From NCBI GenBank assembly GCA_903842475.1, contig CAIMMA010000421.1, positions 1 through 7,863 of the forward strand: a stretch of DNA of 7,863 nucleotides, read 5' to 3'. A model generated the notes under the pieces. That model ran no database searches and was not told the origin of the DNA. It was given only the letters and a program-made list of their open reading frames with translations. The position numbers and the translations under genes are program-made. Shown here piece by piece: positions 1 to 6,662 of this stretch (positions are counted from its first letter, which is position 1; every line of letters begins with the position of its first letter). This DNA is from an uncultured bacterium (GTDB taxonomy: Bacteria > Desulfobacterota > Desulfobulbia > Desulfobulbales > Desulfobulbaceae).

Positions 1-108
1 CTTTATCGTACCCAACCGGCCCATGCACACCGATCGCTAGCGACGATTCGTCATTTTAATAAATACGGCAACCCGAATGTTGCGCAATTATTCATTAGGG
101 AGAGACTA
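1..108 (+). other. Upstream region of mop, no gene assigned
   Basis: This stretch is visibly more AT-rich near its right end than the genes that follow. All three forward frames can be read through part of it. The frame of mop stays open to base 1, but the protein match to known Mop begins exactly at the ATG at 109. A stop at 38-40 in frame 2 or at 57-59 in frame 3 could close an upstream gene, but the pieces are too short to identify. A Shine-Dalgarno-like AGGGAGAG lies at 97-104, just before the mop start. I see no convincing sigma70 -35/-10 pair. A TTTAAT at 55-60 could be a -10 box but lacks a matching -35. A sigma54 reading (GG at 67-68, GC at 82-83) fails on spacing. Confidence 0.5.
34..52. 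promoter_or_regulatory. Two touching palindromes upstream of mop, possible operator
   Basis: A perfect 10-base palindrome TCGCTAGCGA lies at 34-43, and an 11-base odd-centred palindrome GACGATTCGTC at 42-52; they share two bases. A third perfect palindrome, TTGCGCAA, is at 80-87. They lie just upstream of, or flank, an AT-rich TTTAAT at 55-60 that could be a -10 box, which is a plausible place for a repressor or activator site controlling mop. Short palindromes like these occur by chance, and no regulator gene is in the window, so this is a weak, positional inference. Confidence 0.2.
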
Positions 109-2826
109 ATGATCAAAAGAAAACTGTACGTCAACGGCATCGAACGCGAGGTGGTCACGGAAGCGTCCGACCTACTGTCCGATGTCATTCGTAAAAGCCT
201 ACGCCTCACCGGCACCAAGGTGGGTTGCGGCAAGGGGCAATGCGGCGCCTGTAATGTGATCATGGACGGCAAGCTGATTCGCTCCTGCATCACCAAGATG
301 GACCGGGTGCCGGACTGTGCGGCCATCACCACCGTCGAGGGCATCGGCACCCCCCGGGATCTCCACGCCATCCAGATGGCCTGGATGGTGCACGGCGGCG
401 CCCAGTGCGGCTTCTGCACCCCAGGGTTCATCGTTTCCGCCAAGGCCCTGCTCGACGCCACCCCGGATCCGACCCGCGAAGACATCCGCGACTGGTTCCA
501 GAAATACCGCAACGCCTGCCGCTGCACCGGCTACAAACAACTGGTCGACGCGGTTCAGGATGCGGCCAAGGTCCTTAACGGTGTCCTTACCCTCAAAGAA
601 CTGGCCTATAAAATCCCCAAAGACGGCAAAGTCTTCGGCACCAACATGCCGCGGCCCAGCGCCGCCGCCAAGGTCACCGGCACCTGGGATTTCGGCGCCG
701 ACAACGGCCTGGCGCTCCCGGAAAATACCCTGCAGTTGGCTCTGGTCCAGGCTGAGGTCAGCCACGCCAACATTCTCTCCATCGATACCAGTGAAGCCGA
801 AAAGATGCCCGGCGTCTTCAAGGTGGTCACCGCCAAGGATATCAAGGGCAAGAATCGGATCACCGGCCTGATTACCTTCCCCTCCAACCTGGGTGACGGC
901 TGGGATCGACCGATCCTCTGCGACACCAAGGTATTCCAGTTCGGTGACGCCATGGCCATTGTCTGCGCCGATACCGAGAAACACGCCAGGGCCGCAGCCA
1001 AAATGGTCAAGGTCGAACTGGAAGAACTGCCGGCCTACATGAGCGCCCCGGCCGCCATGGAGCCCGACGCCCTCGAAATCCATCCCGGCACCCCCAACAT
1101 CTACTACATCCAGAAGATCGCCAAGGGCGAAGAGACCGGGCCGATCTTCGAGAAAGCTGACGTCATAATCGAAGGCAATTACTATGTCGGCCGGCAGCCC
1201 CACATGCCGATCGAACCCGATGTCGGTTACGCTTACCATGACGATGCCGGTCGCCTGGTGATCCATTCCAAATCCATCGGCGTCCACCTGCATCTGTACA
1301 TGATCGCCCCCGGCCTGGGCGTGGAGCCGGAAAATCTTGTCATTATCCAGAACAACACCGGCGGCACCTTCGGCTACAAGTTCAGTCCGACCATGGAAGC
1401 CCTAGTCGGGGCCGCAGCTATCGCCACCAACCGTCCGGTGTTCCTCTGCTACGACTACTTTCAGCAGCAGACCTATACCGGCAAACGTTCGCCGTTTTTC
1501 ACCACCGTGCGCTATGCCGCCAGCAAGGAGGGCCAGCTCCTGGGCATGGAGTCGGACTGGTCGGTCGATCATGGACCGTACTCCGAATTCGGCGATCTGC
1601 TGACCCTGCGCGGCGCCCAGTTTATCGGTGCAGGCTATGACATCAAAAATATCCGGGGCGAGGGCCGCACCGTTTGCACCAACCACGCCTGGGGTTCCGC
1701 CTTCCGTGGGTACGGTTCAACTGAAAGTGAATTCCCCTCTGAAGTGCTGATGGATGAGTTGGCGGAGAAGCTGAACATCGATCCCCTCGAACTGCGGTAC
1801 AAAAACTGCTATCGCCAGGGCGCCACCACCCCCACCGGCCAAGCGCCCGAGGTCTACTCGCTGCCTTCGATGCTCGATATCCTTCGACCGAAATACCTAG
1901 CTGCGAAGCAGAAGGCCGCCACCAACTGCACCGATGCCGTCAAGCGCGGGGTCGGCATCGCCCTTGGGGTCTACGGTTCCGGCCTGGACGGCCCGGATAC
2001 GGCGGAGAGCGATGTCGAACTCAATGCCGACGATACCGTTACCATCTTCAACACCTGGGAAGATCATGGCCAGGGTGCGGATATGGGAACCCTGGCCACG
2101 GCGCATGAAGCCCTGTTGCCCCTGGGGATCTCCGCCGACCGGATCAGACTGGTGATGAACGACACCAGCAAATGCCCCAACTCCGGTCCCGCCGGCGGCA
2201 GCCGCAGCCAGGTGGTTGTCGGCCAATCCATCCGGGTCGGCTGCGAGGAACTGCTCAAGGTCATGCAGAAGGCCGACGGTTCCTTCCGCACCTATGCGGA
2301 GATGGTGGCCGAAAAGATTCCGACCAAGGTCCATGGCAAATGGAGTGCTCCGGCCAAGGATTGTGATGCCAACGGCCAGGGCAGCCCCTTCTGCTGCTAC
2401 ATGTACGGCCTGTTCATGGCGGAAGTCGCGGTCGAAATGGCCACCGGCAAAACCGTTGTCGAAGGCATGACCTGCGTGGCCGATGTCGGCAAGGTCGTTA
2501 ATAAACTGGTGGTCGATGGCCAGATCTATGGCGGCCTGGCCCAGGGGATCGGCCTGGCGCTCACCGAGGACTTCGAGGACATCAAGAAGCATTCCACCCT
2601 TGCCGGCGCCGGCTTTCCGTACATCAAGCAGATTCCGGACAACATGGAAATCATTTATGTCGAATCGGCGCGTCCGGATGGGCCGTTCGGGGCCTCCGGG
2701 GTCGGCGAGATGCCGCTGACCTGTCCGCATGCCGCAGTTATCAATGGCATCTACAACGCCTGCGGCGCCCGGGTCCGGAACCTCCCGGCCCTGCCGGAGA
2801 AGGTGCTGGCCGCCATGCCGAAATAG
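109..2826 (+). CDS. mop: Molybdenum-dependent aldehyde oxidoreductase (Mop, xanthine oxidase family)
   Basis: A 905-residue enzyme expected to hydroxylate aldehydes to carboxylic acids at a molybdopterin cytosine dinucleotide site, passing electrons out through two [2Fe-2S] clusters. Cys40/45/48/60 (plant-ferredoxin type) and Cys100/103/137/139 fall at the same positions as in D. gigas Mop (907 residues). The Mo-domain motif GGTFGYKFS is at 418-426, the catalytic-site Arg is Arg533, and the base is Glu867 in GASGVGE (D. gigas Glu869). The D. gigas substrate-channel residues Phe425, Phe494, Leu497, Tyr535 and Leu626 are all present, suggesting a similar aldehyde range. There is no FAD domain, as in D. 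gigas, so an external acceptor is needed. Odd point: after AFRGYG the usual Pro-Gln is replaced by Ser-Thr-Glu (537-539). No signal peptide is seen; it is cytoplasmic. The ATG start has AGGGAGAG at 97-104 and fits the family N-terminus. A terminator follows, so it may be transcribed alone. Confidence 0.97.
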   Translation: MIKRKLYVNGIEREVVTEASDLLSDVIRKSLRLTGTKVGCGKGQCGACNVIMDGKLIRSCITKMDRVPDCAAITTVEGIGTPRDLHAIQMAWMVHGGAQCGFCTPGFIVSAKALLDATPDPTREDIRDWFQKYRNACRCTGYKQLVDAVQDAAKVLNGVLTLKELAYKIPKDGKVFGTNMPRPSAAAKVTGTWDFGADNGLALPENTLQLALVQAEVSHANILSIDTSEAEKMPGVFKVVTAKDIKGKNRITGLITFPSNLGDGWDRPILCDTKVFQFGDAMAIVCADTEKHARAAAKMVKVELEELPAYMSAPAAMEPDALEIHPGTPNIYYIQKIAKGEETGPIFEKADVIIEGNYYVGRQPHMPIEPDVGYAYHDDAGRLVIHSKSIGVHLHLYMIAPGLGVEPENLVIIQNNTGGTFGYKFSPTMEALVGAAAIATNRPVFLCYDYFQQQTYTGKRSPFFTTVRYAASKEGQLLGMESDWSVDHGPYSEFGDLLTLRGAQFIGAGYDIKNIRGEGRTVCTNHAWGSAFRGYGSTESEFPSEVLMDELAEKLNIDPLELRYKNCYRQGATTPTGQAPEVYSLPSMLDILRPKYLAAKQKAATNCTDAVKRGVGIALGVYGSGLDGPDTAESDVELNADDTVTIFNTWEDHGQGADMGTLATAHEALLPLGISADRIRLVMNDTSKCPNSGPAGGSRSQVVVGQSIRVGCEELLKVMQKADGSFRTYAEMVAEKIPTKVHGKWSAPAKDCDANGQGSPFCCYMYGLFMAEVAVEMATGKTVVEGMTCVADVGKVVNKLVVDGQIYGGLAQGIGLALTEDFEDIKKHSTLAGAGFPYIKQIPDNMEIIYVESARPDGPFGASGVGEMPLTCPHAAVINGIYNACGARVRNLPALPEKVLAAMPK

Positions 2827-2841
2827 CACCGCGTCTGCATC

Positions 2842-2887
2842 TCGCCGGGGCAGTGCTCCCTGCTGCCCCGGCGATTTCCTTTTTTTT
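2842..2887 (+). terminator. Strong intrinsic terminator after mop
   Basis: A 12-bp perfect GC-rich stem (2842-2853 paired with 2863-2874) with a 9-base loop is followed at once by TTTCC and then eight T (2880-2887). It starts 16 bases past the mop stop codon. It should end the mop transcript and separate it from the operon starting at 2951, although partial read-through is possible. Confidence 0.93.
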
Positions 2888-2950
2888 GGCATCTTTGTAC
2901 GATCTTTTTTCAAAGGAATCTTCCCTGACATTTCAACCCGGTCACCCGCG
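2888..2950 (+). other. Short leader before the second operon; promoter not recognised
   Basis: These 63 bases lie between the terminator and the next start codon, and any promoter for the downstream operon should be here, or the operon relies on read-through. TTGTAC at 2895-2900 could be a poor -35, but no -10 hexamer sits at the right distance. AAAGGA at 2912-2917 is Shine-Dalgarno-like, but about 33 bases from the ATG at 2951, too far to serve it. No good ribosome binding site lies just before that ATG. Confidence 0.35.
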
Positions 2951-5257
2951 ATGGATCAACCGCAACTCAGAGATCTCGAGGCCCGCTGCATCCAGGAGGA
3001 ACTGCCGTTTTGCACCGCGGCCTGCCCCATCCATGTCGATGTCCGCGCCTTTATGACCGCTCTCGCCAAGGGCGATGTCCGTTCGGCCCGGCGGGTGCTC
3101 GACCGGACCATGCCCTTCCCCGAAATCATCGGCCGCCTCTGCGACCAGCCCTGCCGGCCCTTCTGCAAACGGAGCGAGATCGGCGATCCGCTCGCCATCG
3201 GCAGGTTGGAACAGTTCTGCGTCACCAACAGCCAGACAGCCTTGACGCTCCCCAAACTGCCCGTCAAGGGCGGCAAGGTGGTGGTGATCGGCGCCGGGCT
3301 CTCCGGCATGACCGCCGCCCTCGACCTGGCCCGCAAGGGACGACCAACCACCCTGGTCACCCCGCACCCGTCGCCGGGCGGAACGCTGCGCAGCTATCCG
3401 GAAAACATCCTGCCCCAAACCGCCTTGTTCCAAGCCGTCGCTCTCATGGAAAGTTACGGTGTTGCACTGCACACTTCATCCCCGATCGACCCCGAAGCCA
3501 TCGACGCCCTGATCAAGGGACACGACGCCGTCTACTTCGATTGGGATGAGATGGATACCGCTCTAGTGCCCTTTGCTGTCGGTAAACCCGACCCGCTCAC
3601 CCTGGCCCTCGATCGGGAGGGCTGTTTTGGCGGCGGCGGGACACCAGCAGGAGCTGCATACTCGGTGATCCAACAGGTGGATGACGGTCGAAAGGTGGCC
3701 CTGTCCATCGAACGTTTTCTCCAAAACGTCTCCCTCACCGCCCAGCGCGACAAGGAAGGGAGCTGCACCACCCGGATGGTCACGGTCACCAAGGACTTTT
3801 CCCCGGCCGCCGAAATACTCCCCATCGACCCGGCCCGCGGCTATACCGCCGCCGAGGCCCAGTCCGAGGCGGGCCGCTGCATCCGCTGCGAGTGCATGGA
3901 ATGCGTTAAACAGTGTATCTATCTCCGCGAATACAAGGAATATCCAAAAACACTGATCCGCAAAATTTATAATAATCAAGCTATTGTCCAAGGCACCCGA
4001 AACGCCAACAAGATGATCAACGCCTGCAGCCTCTGCGGCCAGTGCGCGGCGATCTGTCCCCACGATTTTCCGGTGGCCGAGGTCATCCGCACCACCCGGC
4101 AAAATATGGTGGACAACCACCACATGCCGCCCTCGCCCCACGACTTTGCCCTCGAGGATATGCGCTTCAGCCTGAGCGAGTTCTGCAGCCTCAGCCGCCA
4201 CCAGCCGGGCACCACAGCCAGCCGCTATCTGTTCTATCCTGGTTGCCAATTGGCTGGTTCGGCACCGGATGCGGTGAAGCACACCTATGGTTTTCTTACT
4301 GGGCAACTGCAGGGCGGCGTTGGTCTGATGCTCGGCTGCTGTGGCATTCCCGCCCACTGGTCCGGGCAGCAGGAACTGTTCATCCAAACCCTGCATGATT
4401 TCCAAAAAGCGATCGAACGGCTGGGTAACCCGACCGTGATCACGGCCTGCAGTTCCTGCCTTTCCATTTTCAAGGAATTCACCAAGGAGATCGAGGTAAC
4501 TTCACTCTGGGAAATGCTCGATGGCCTGGACCTGCCGACCGGCGGACCGAATACACCCGCTGTACCGCTCACCCTCCACGATCCCTGCACCGCCCGCTCC
4601 CAGGACGCTCTGCGAAAAAGCGTGCGCAGCCTCTGCGCCAAACTGGATCTGGATATTGTCGAAAACGCGTTCAACGGCGAACTGGCCGACTGCTGCGGCT
4701 ACGGCGGCCTGATGCAGATGGCCAACCAACCGCTGGGGCAGAAGGCGGCGATTGTTAAAGCCCAGCGGAGCACCCTCGACGGACTGGCTTACTGCGCAAT
4801 GTGCCGCGACAATCTGGCCGCCACCGGCCGACCGGTGGCCCATCTGCTCGACTATATTTTTCCGGAATCCGGAGGGAGCGATCCGCTCGCTCGAGCCAAC
4901 CCCGGCTTTTCCCAGCGCCATGAGAACCGGGCCCGGCTCAAGGCAGATCTGCTGACCACTCTCTGGCAGGAACCAACCGGCCCGATTCCCGCCCATAAAA
5001 AGATCCGCCTGCTCCTCAGCCCAGAGGTCCTCGACCTGCTCAACAGCCGCCACATTTTAGAAGAGGATTTACAAAAAGTACTTCACTGGGCCGAAACATC
5101 CGGCCGGTATCTGATCAACCCGGATAACCAGCATCGCTTGGCCTGCTTCAAACCGGTGCGGGTGACCTATTGGGTTGAATATGAACCCGATACCGATGGG
5201 TATCGGGTTCATACCGGTTACAGTCACCGCATGCAGCTGCCGGAGGTCAACCAATGA
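2951..5257 (+). CDS. GltD-like flavin / HdrC-like dicluster / HdrB-like CCG fusion oxidoreductase
   Basis: A 768-residue cytoplasmic electron-transfer protein, recalled as the 'pyridine nucleotide-disulfide oxidoreductase/dicluster-binding' family beside mop. Residues 1-90 are a GltD-type Fe-S domain (Cys13, 21, 25, 64, 68, 72). Residues 109-130 hold a dinucleotide fold (GAGLSG, 114-119), with Pro-Gly-Gly at 142-144. A GltD-type helix (DGRKVALSIERFL) ends this module near 257. Residues 310-369 are an HdrC-like ferredoxin: Cys310/313/315/318/322, then CxxCxxCxxxCP at 359-370. Two HdrB-type CCG domains follow: Cys432, CC463-464, Cys500/503; and Cys546, CC581-582, Cys615/618. Residues 640-768 match nothing I know. 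Oddities: no second nucleotide-binding domain, and the flavin Gly-Asp is Gly-Gly. The open frame extends further 5', through the terminator into mop, but MDQPQLRDLE fits the family start, despite a poor ribosome site. Likely role: accepting Mop electrons (inferred). Confidence 0.9.
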   Translation: MDQPQLRDLEARCIQEELPFCTAACPIHVDVRAFMTALAKGDVRSARRVLDRTMPFPEIIGRLCDQPCRPFCKRSEIGDPLAIGRLEQFCVTNSQTALTLPKLPVKGGKVVVIGAGLSGMTAALDLARKGRPTTLVTPHPSPGGTLRSYPENILPQTALFQAVALMESYGVALHTSSPIDPEAIDALIKGHDAVYFDWDEMDTALVPFAVGKPDPLTLALDREGCFGGGGTPAGAAYSVIQQVDDGRKVALSIERFLQNVSLTAQRDKEGSCTTRMVTVTKDFSPAAEILPIDPARGYTAAEAQSEAGRCIRCECMECVKQCIYLREYKEYPKTLIRKIYNNQAIVQGTRNANKMINACSLCGQCAAICPHDFPVAEVIRTTRQNMVDNHHMPPSPHDFALEDMRFSLSEFCSLSRHQPGTTASRYLFYPGCQLAGSAPDAVKHTYGFLTGQLQGGVGLMLGCCGIPAHWSGQQELFIQTLHDFQKAIERLGNPTVITACSSCLSIFKEFTKEIEVTSLWEMLDGLDLPTGGPNTPAVPLTLHDPCTARSQDALRKSVRSLCAKLDLDIVENAFNGELADCCGYGGLMQMANQPLGQKAAIVKAQRSTLDGLAYCAMCRDNLAATGRPVAHLLDYIFPESGGSDPLARANPGFSQRHENRARLKADLLTTLWQEPTGPIPAHKKIRLLLSPEVLDLLNSRHILEEDLQKVLHWAETSGRYLINPDNQHRLACFKPVRVTYWVEYEPDTDGYRVHTGYSHRMQLPEVNQ
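5180..5213. repeat. Perfect 15-bp inverted repeat inside the coding sequence
   Basis: TATGAACCCGATACC at 5180-5194 pairs without mismatch with 5199-5213 around a 4-base GATG loop. It lies within codons for residues 744-755 of the fusion protein and ends 40 bases before the start of the next gene. No T-run follows, so it is not an ordinary terminator. It could be an mRNA-stability or processing element, or could shape translation of the downstream genes. Confidence 0.85.
5242..5247 (+). promoter_or_regulatory. Strong ribosome binding site for the 69-residue redox protein
   Basis: GGAGGT lies 6 bases before the ATG at 5254, inside the last codons of the upstream gene. It is the strongest Shine-Dalgarno sequence in the window and fixes the start. 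It implies that this small protein may be made at higher levels than its operon neighbours. Confidence 0.8.
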
Positions 5258-5463
5258 GCACCTTTTCCTTTCTCGAGGCCACTGCCTGGCAGTGCAACCC
5301 ATGTCGTCTGCCCCTGCAACCCGCCAAGGTCACGGTGACGTACCTGGGCGGCTCCTTCAACGTTGAACTTATGGCTTGCGCGGGATGCGGCTTCATCCTG
5401 GTGCCGGAGAGCCTGGCCGTGGGCAAGATGCTGGAAGTCGAACAATTGCTGGAAGATAAATAA
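5254..5463 (+). CDS. Small two-CxxC redox or zinc-ribbon protein (DVU_1557-type)
   Basis: A 69-residue protein with CNPC at 14-17 and CAGCG at 42-46, separated by a beta-rich segment (VTVTYLGGSFNVEL). The spacing of the two CxxC pairs resembles rubredoxin-like or YgiT-type zinc-ribbon folds, so it may bind Fe or Zn; the sequence does not say which. By position it matches what I recall as the DVU_1557 family 'redox protein' of the same cluster in D. vulgaris. Its ATG overlaps the stop of the upstream fusion gene by 4 bases (ATGA) and has an excellent GGAGGT site, so it is translationally coupled. No membrane segment or signal peptide is present. Likely role (inference): a small electron carrier or regulatory metal site for the flanking oxidoreductase system. 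Confidence 0.8.
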   Translation: MSTFSFLEATAWQCNPCRLPLQPAKVTVTYLGGSFNVELMACAGCGFILVPESLAVGKMLEVEQLLEDK

Positions 5464-5464
5464 G

Positions 5465-6214
5465 ATGCAAGCAACCTGCCTACCCCCCCCTGCCCCTGCG
5501 GTCACCCTCTACGAACAGGACGAACTGTTCGAACTGACCGGCGGCACGCTCAGACCCGGCGGCCTGGCCCTGACCGCCGAACTCCTGAGCTTCTCCAACC
5601 TGGCACCCGGCTCCGCCGTGCTCGACATCGGCTGCGGTCCCGGCCATACGCTCAAGCTGCTGGCATCGAACTTCGGCCTGAGCGCCACCGGCCTCGACCC
5701 CTCCGCCGCCATGCTGGCAAAGGCGGCAAAACTGGCACCGACCGCCGCACTGCTCCAGGGATCGGCCCTGGCGATCCCCTGCGACGACCAGCACTTTGAT
5801 GGCATCATCTGCGAATGCGTCCTCAGCCTGACCGGCGACATCCCAACCAGCCTGCGGGAGATGCACCGGGTGCTCCGCCCGGGCGGCACCCTGATCCTCA
5901 CCGACATCTATTGTAAGCGGCCGGAACAGCAACCCGATCTGCCGCAACTACGGAGCTGTATCAGCAGCGCCCTGCCCCTGGAGACCATCACCGAGGGCCT
6001 GGTTCGTGCCGGTTTCACCCTGGTTTCCCGGCGCGAACGCAGCGACCTGCTCAAACAACTGGCCGGTCAGATCATCTTTTCCTACGGCAGCCTGGAAATA
6101 TTCTGGCAGTTGTTCATGGATGCGGAGGCAGCGCACCAGACCTGTTGCGCCCTGGCCACCGCACCCCTGGGCTATTATGTGCTTATTGCCCGAAGAGGGT
6201 TGCGTCATGGATGA
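5465..6214 (+). CDS. trsM: SAM-dependent class I methyltransferase (TrsM / DVU_1556-type)
   Basis: A 249-residue cytoplasmic methyltransferase. Motif I VLDIGCGPG is at 52-60, the acidic post-motif GLDPS at 76-80, the DGIICECVLSLTG region near 112-124, and the typical LRPGGTLILTDIY (137-149) after it. The fold therefore resembles UbiE/ArsM-type enzymes. The substrate is unknown. The protein is rich in Cys (5, 57, 106, 116, 118, 150, 165, 227, 228), which could point to thiol or metalloid chemistry, but this is only suggestive. The ATG at 5465 starts 1 base after the upstream stop and has GGAAG at 5451-5455; a longer frame reaches back into the previous gene but lacks a site. I recall this position in the D. 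vulgaris cluster as the DVU_1556 family methyltransferase, TrsM, paired with radical SAM TrsS; the symbol rests on memory of that synteny. A C8 run lies in codons 7-9. Confidence 0.85.
   Translation: MQATCLPPPAPAVTLYEQDELFELTGGTLRPGGLALTAELLSFSNLAPGSAVLDIGCGPGHTLKLLASNFGLSATGLDPSAAMLAKAAKLAPTAALLQGSALAIPCDDQHFDGIICECVLSLTGDIPTSLREMHRVLRPGGTLILTDIYCKRPEQQPDLPQLRSCISSALPLETITEGLVRAGFTLVSRRERSDLLKQLAGQIIFSYGSLEIFWQLFMDAEAAHQTCCALATAPLGYYVLIARRGLRHG
5483..5490 (+). repeat. C8 homopolymer run near the 5' end of the methyltransferase gene
   Basis: Eight consecutive C bases encode the start of the Pro-rich stretch at residues 7-9. A one-base slip here would shift the frame soon after the start codon. 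It could also be a sequencing or assembly weak spot. In the window the frame is intact. Confidence 0.9.
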
Positions 6215-6662
6215 AACCGCACTCCGCATCATGCAGTTGGCCGCCCAAGGCTTCTGTTGCAGCCAGATTATGATCCAGCTCAGCATGGAAGACATGGGCG
6301 AAGAAAACATCCCCCTGGTCCGCGCCATGGCCGGATTATGCGACGGCATGGGCAGGGGCGACCTCTGCGGCGTGGCCAGCGGCGCCGCCTGCGTTCTGGC
6401 CCTGTACGCCGCCAAAGGCAGCGCCGAAGAACAGCCTTTGGATTGCGCCCCCCTGCTGCTGGCCCAATTCATGGACTGGTTCCAACAGGGCGCCACCTCC
6501 TGGGGCGGCATCCGCTGCGATGAGATCGTTGCCTTTCACGGTGGCCGCAAGCCCGAGGTTTGCGGCAATATCATGGTGCGGGCCCGCGAGGTCATCCTCG
6601 CCATCCTGGTCGAGCACCATATCGATCCCAGCCTGCCCAAGGAACAAAACCATGGGTACTGA
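6207..6662 (+). CDS. C-GCAxxG-C-C family protein (DVU_1555-type)
   Basis: A 151-residue protein of the C_GCAxxG_C_C type, a family of putative redox or metal-binding proteins with no firmly assigned reaction. The N-terminal helix carries GFCCSQ (15-20), followed by CDGMGRGDLCGVASGA (45-60). The core is CGVASG here rather than the textbook GCAxxG. Later Cys62, Cys80, Cys104 and Cys119 complete the scattered-Cys pattern. No signal peptide is seen. The start ATG at 6207 has AAGAGGG at 6193-6199, overlaps the methyltransferase stop by 8 bases, and fits the family N-terminus; upstream in-frame starts lie deep in the previous gene. By order it corresponds to what I recall as the DVU_1555 family C-GCAxxG-C-C protein, always beside the methyltransferase and radical SAM genes. 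A scaffold or partner that presents cysteines to those enzymes is a reasonable but unproven guess. Confidence 0.85.
   Translation: MDETALRIMQLAAQGFCCSQIMIQLSMEDMGEENIPLVRAMAGLCDGMGRGDLCGVASGAACVLALYAAKGSAEEQPLDCAPLLLAQFMDWFQQGATSWGGIRCDEIVAFHGGRKPEVCGNIMVRAREVILAILVEHHIDPSLPKEQNHGY

Noticed and set aside
66..83. Possible sigma54 promoter (GG at 67-68, GC at 82-83)
   Set aside because: The distance between the GG and GC elements is 13 bases instead of the required 10.
1..108. N-terminal extension of mop, since its frame is open to base 1
   Set aside because: The D. gigas Mop alignment begins at the ATG at 109, which has a ribosome site; the extension has no Tat or Sec signal and no homology I can see.
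199..1293. Long minus-strand open frame opposite mop (364 codons)
   Set aside because: It is the mirror of a high-GC gene with clear Mop homology; its Gly/Ala/Asp-rich translation has no recognisable domain, and mop explains the region completely.
2602..2613. 12-base palindrome GCCGGCGCCGGC in mop
   Set aside because: It simply encodes Ala-Gly-Ala-Gly in GC-rich codons at a conserved motif; no sign of regulatory use.
1897..2931. Long minus-strand open frame opposite the mop 3' end (344 codons)
   Set aside because: It spans the mop coding end and its terminator, has no family motif, and arises from third-position GC bias.
2729..2950. Upstream extension of the fusion gene frame (74 more codons)
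   Set aside because: It would begin inside mop and read through the terminator hairpin. The family N-terminus begins at the ATG at 2951.
3944..3992. AT-rich island within the fusion gene, possible insertion scar
   Set aside because: The segment encodes the Lys/Ile/Asn-rich linker between the two ferredoxin halves, in frame and plausible for the family; no repeats flank it.
3563..4405. Minus-strand open frame opposite the fusion gene (280 codons)
   Set aside because: The plus strand holds intact Fe-S and CCG motifs across this stretch; the minus-strand translation shows none.
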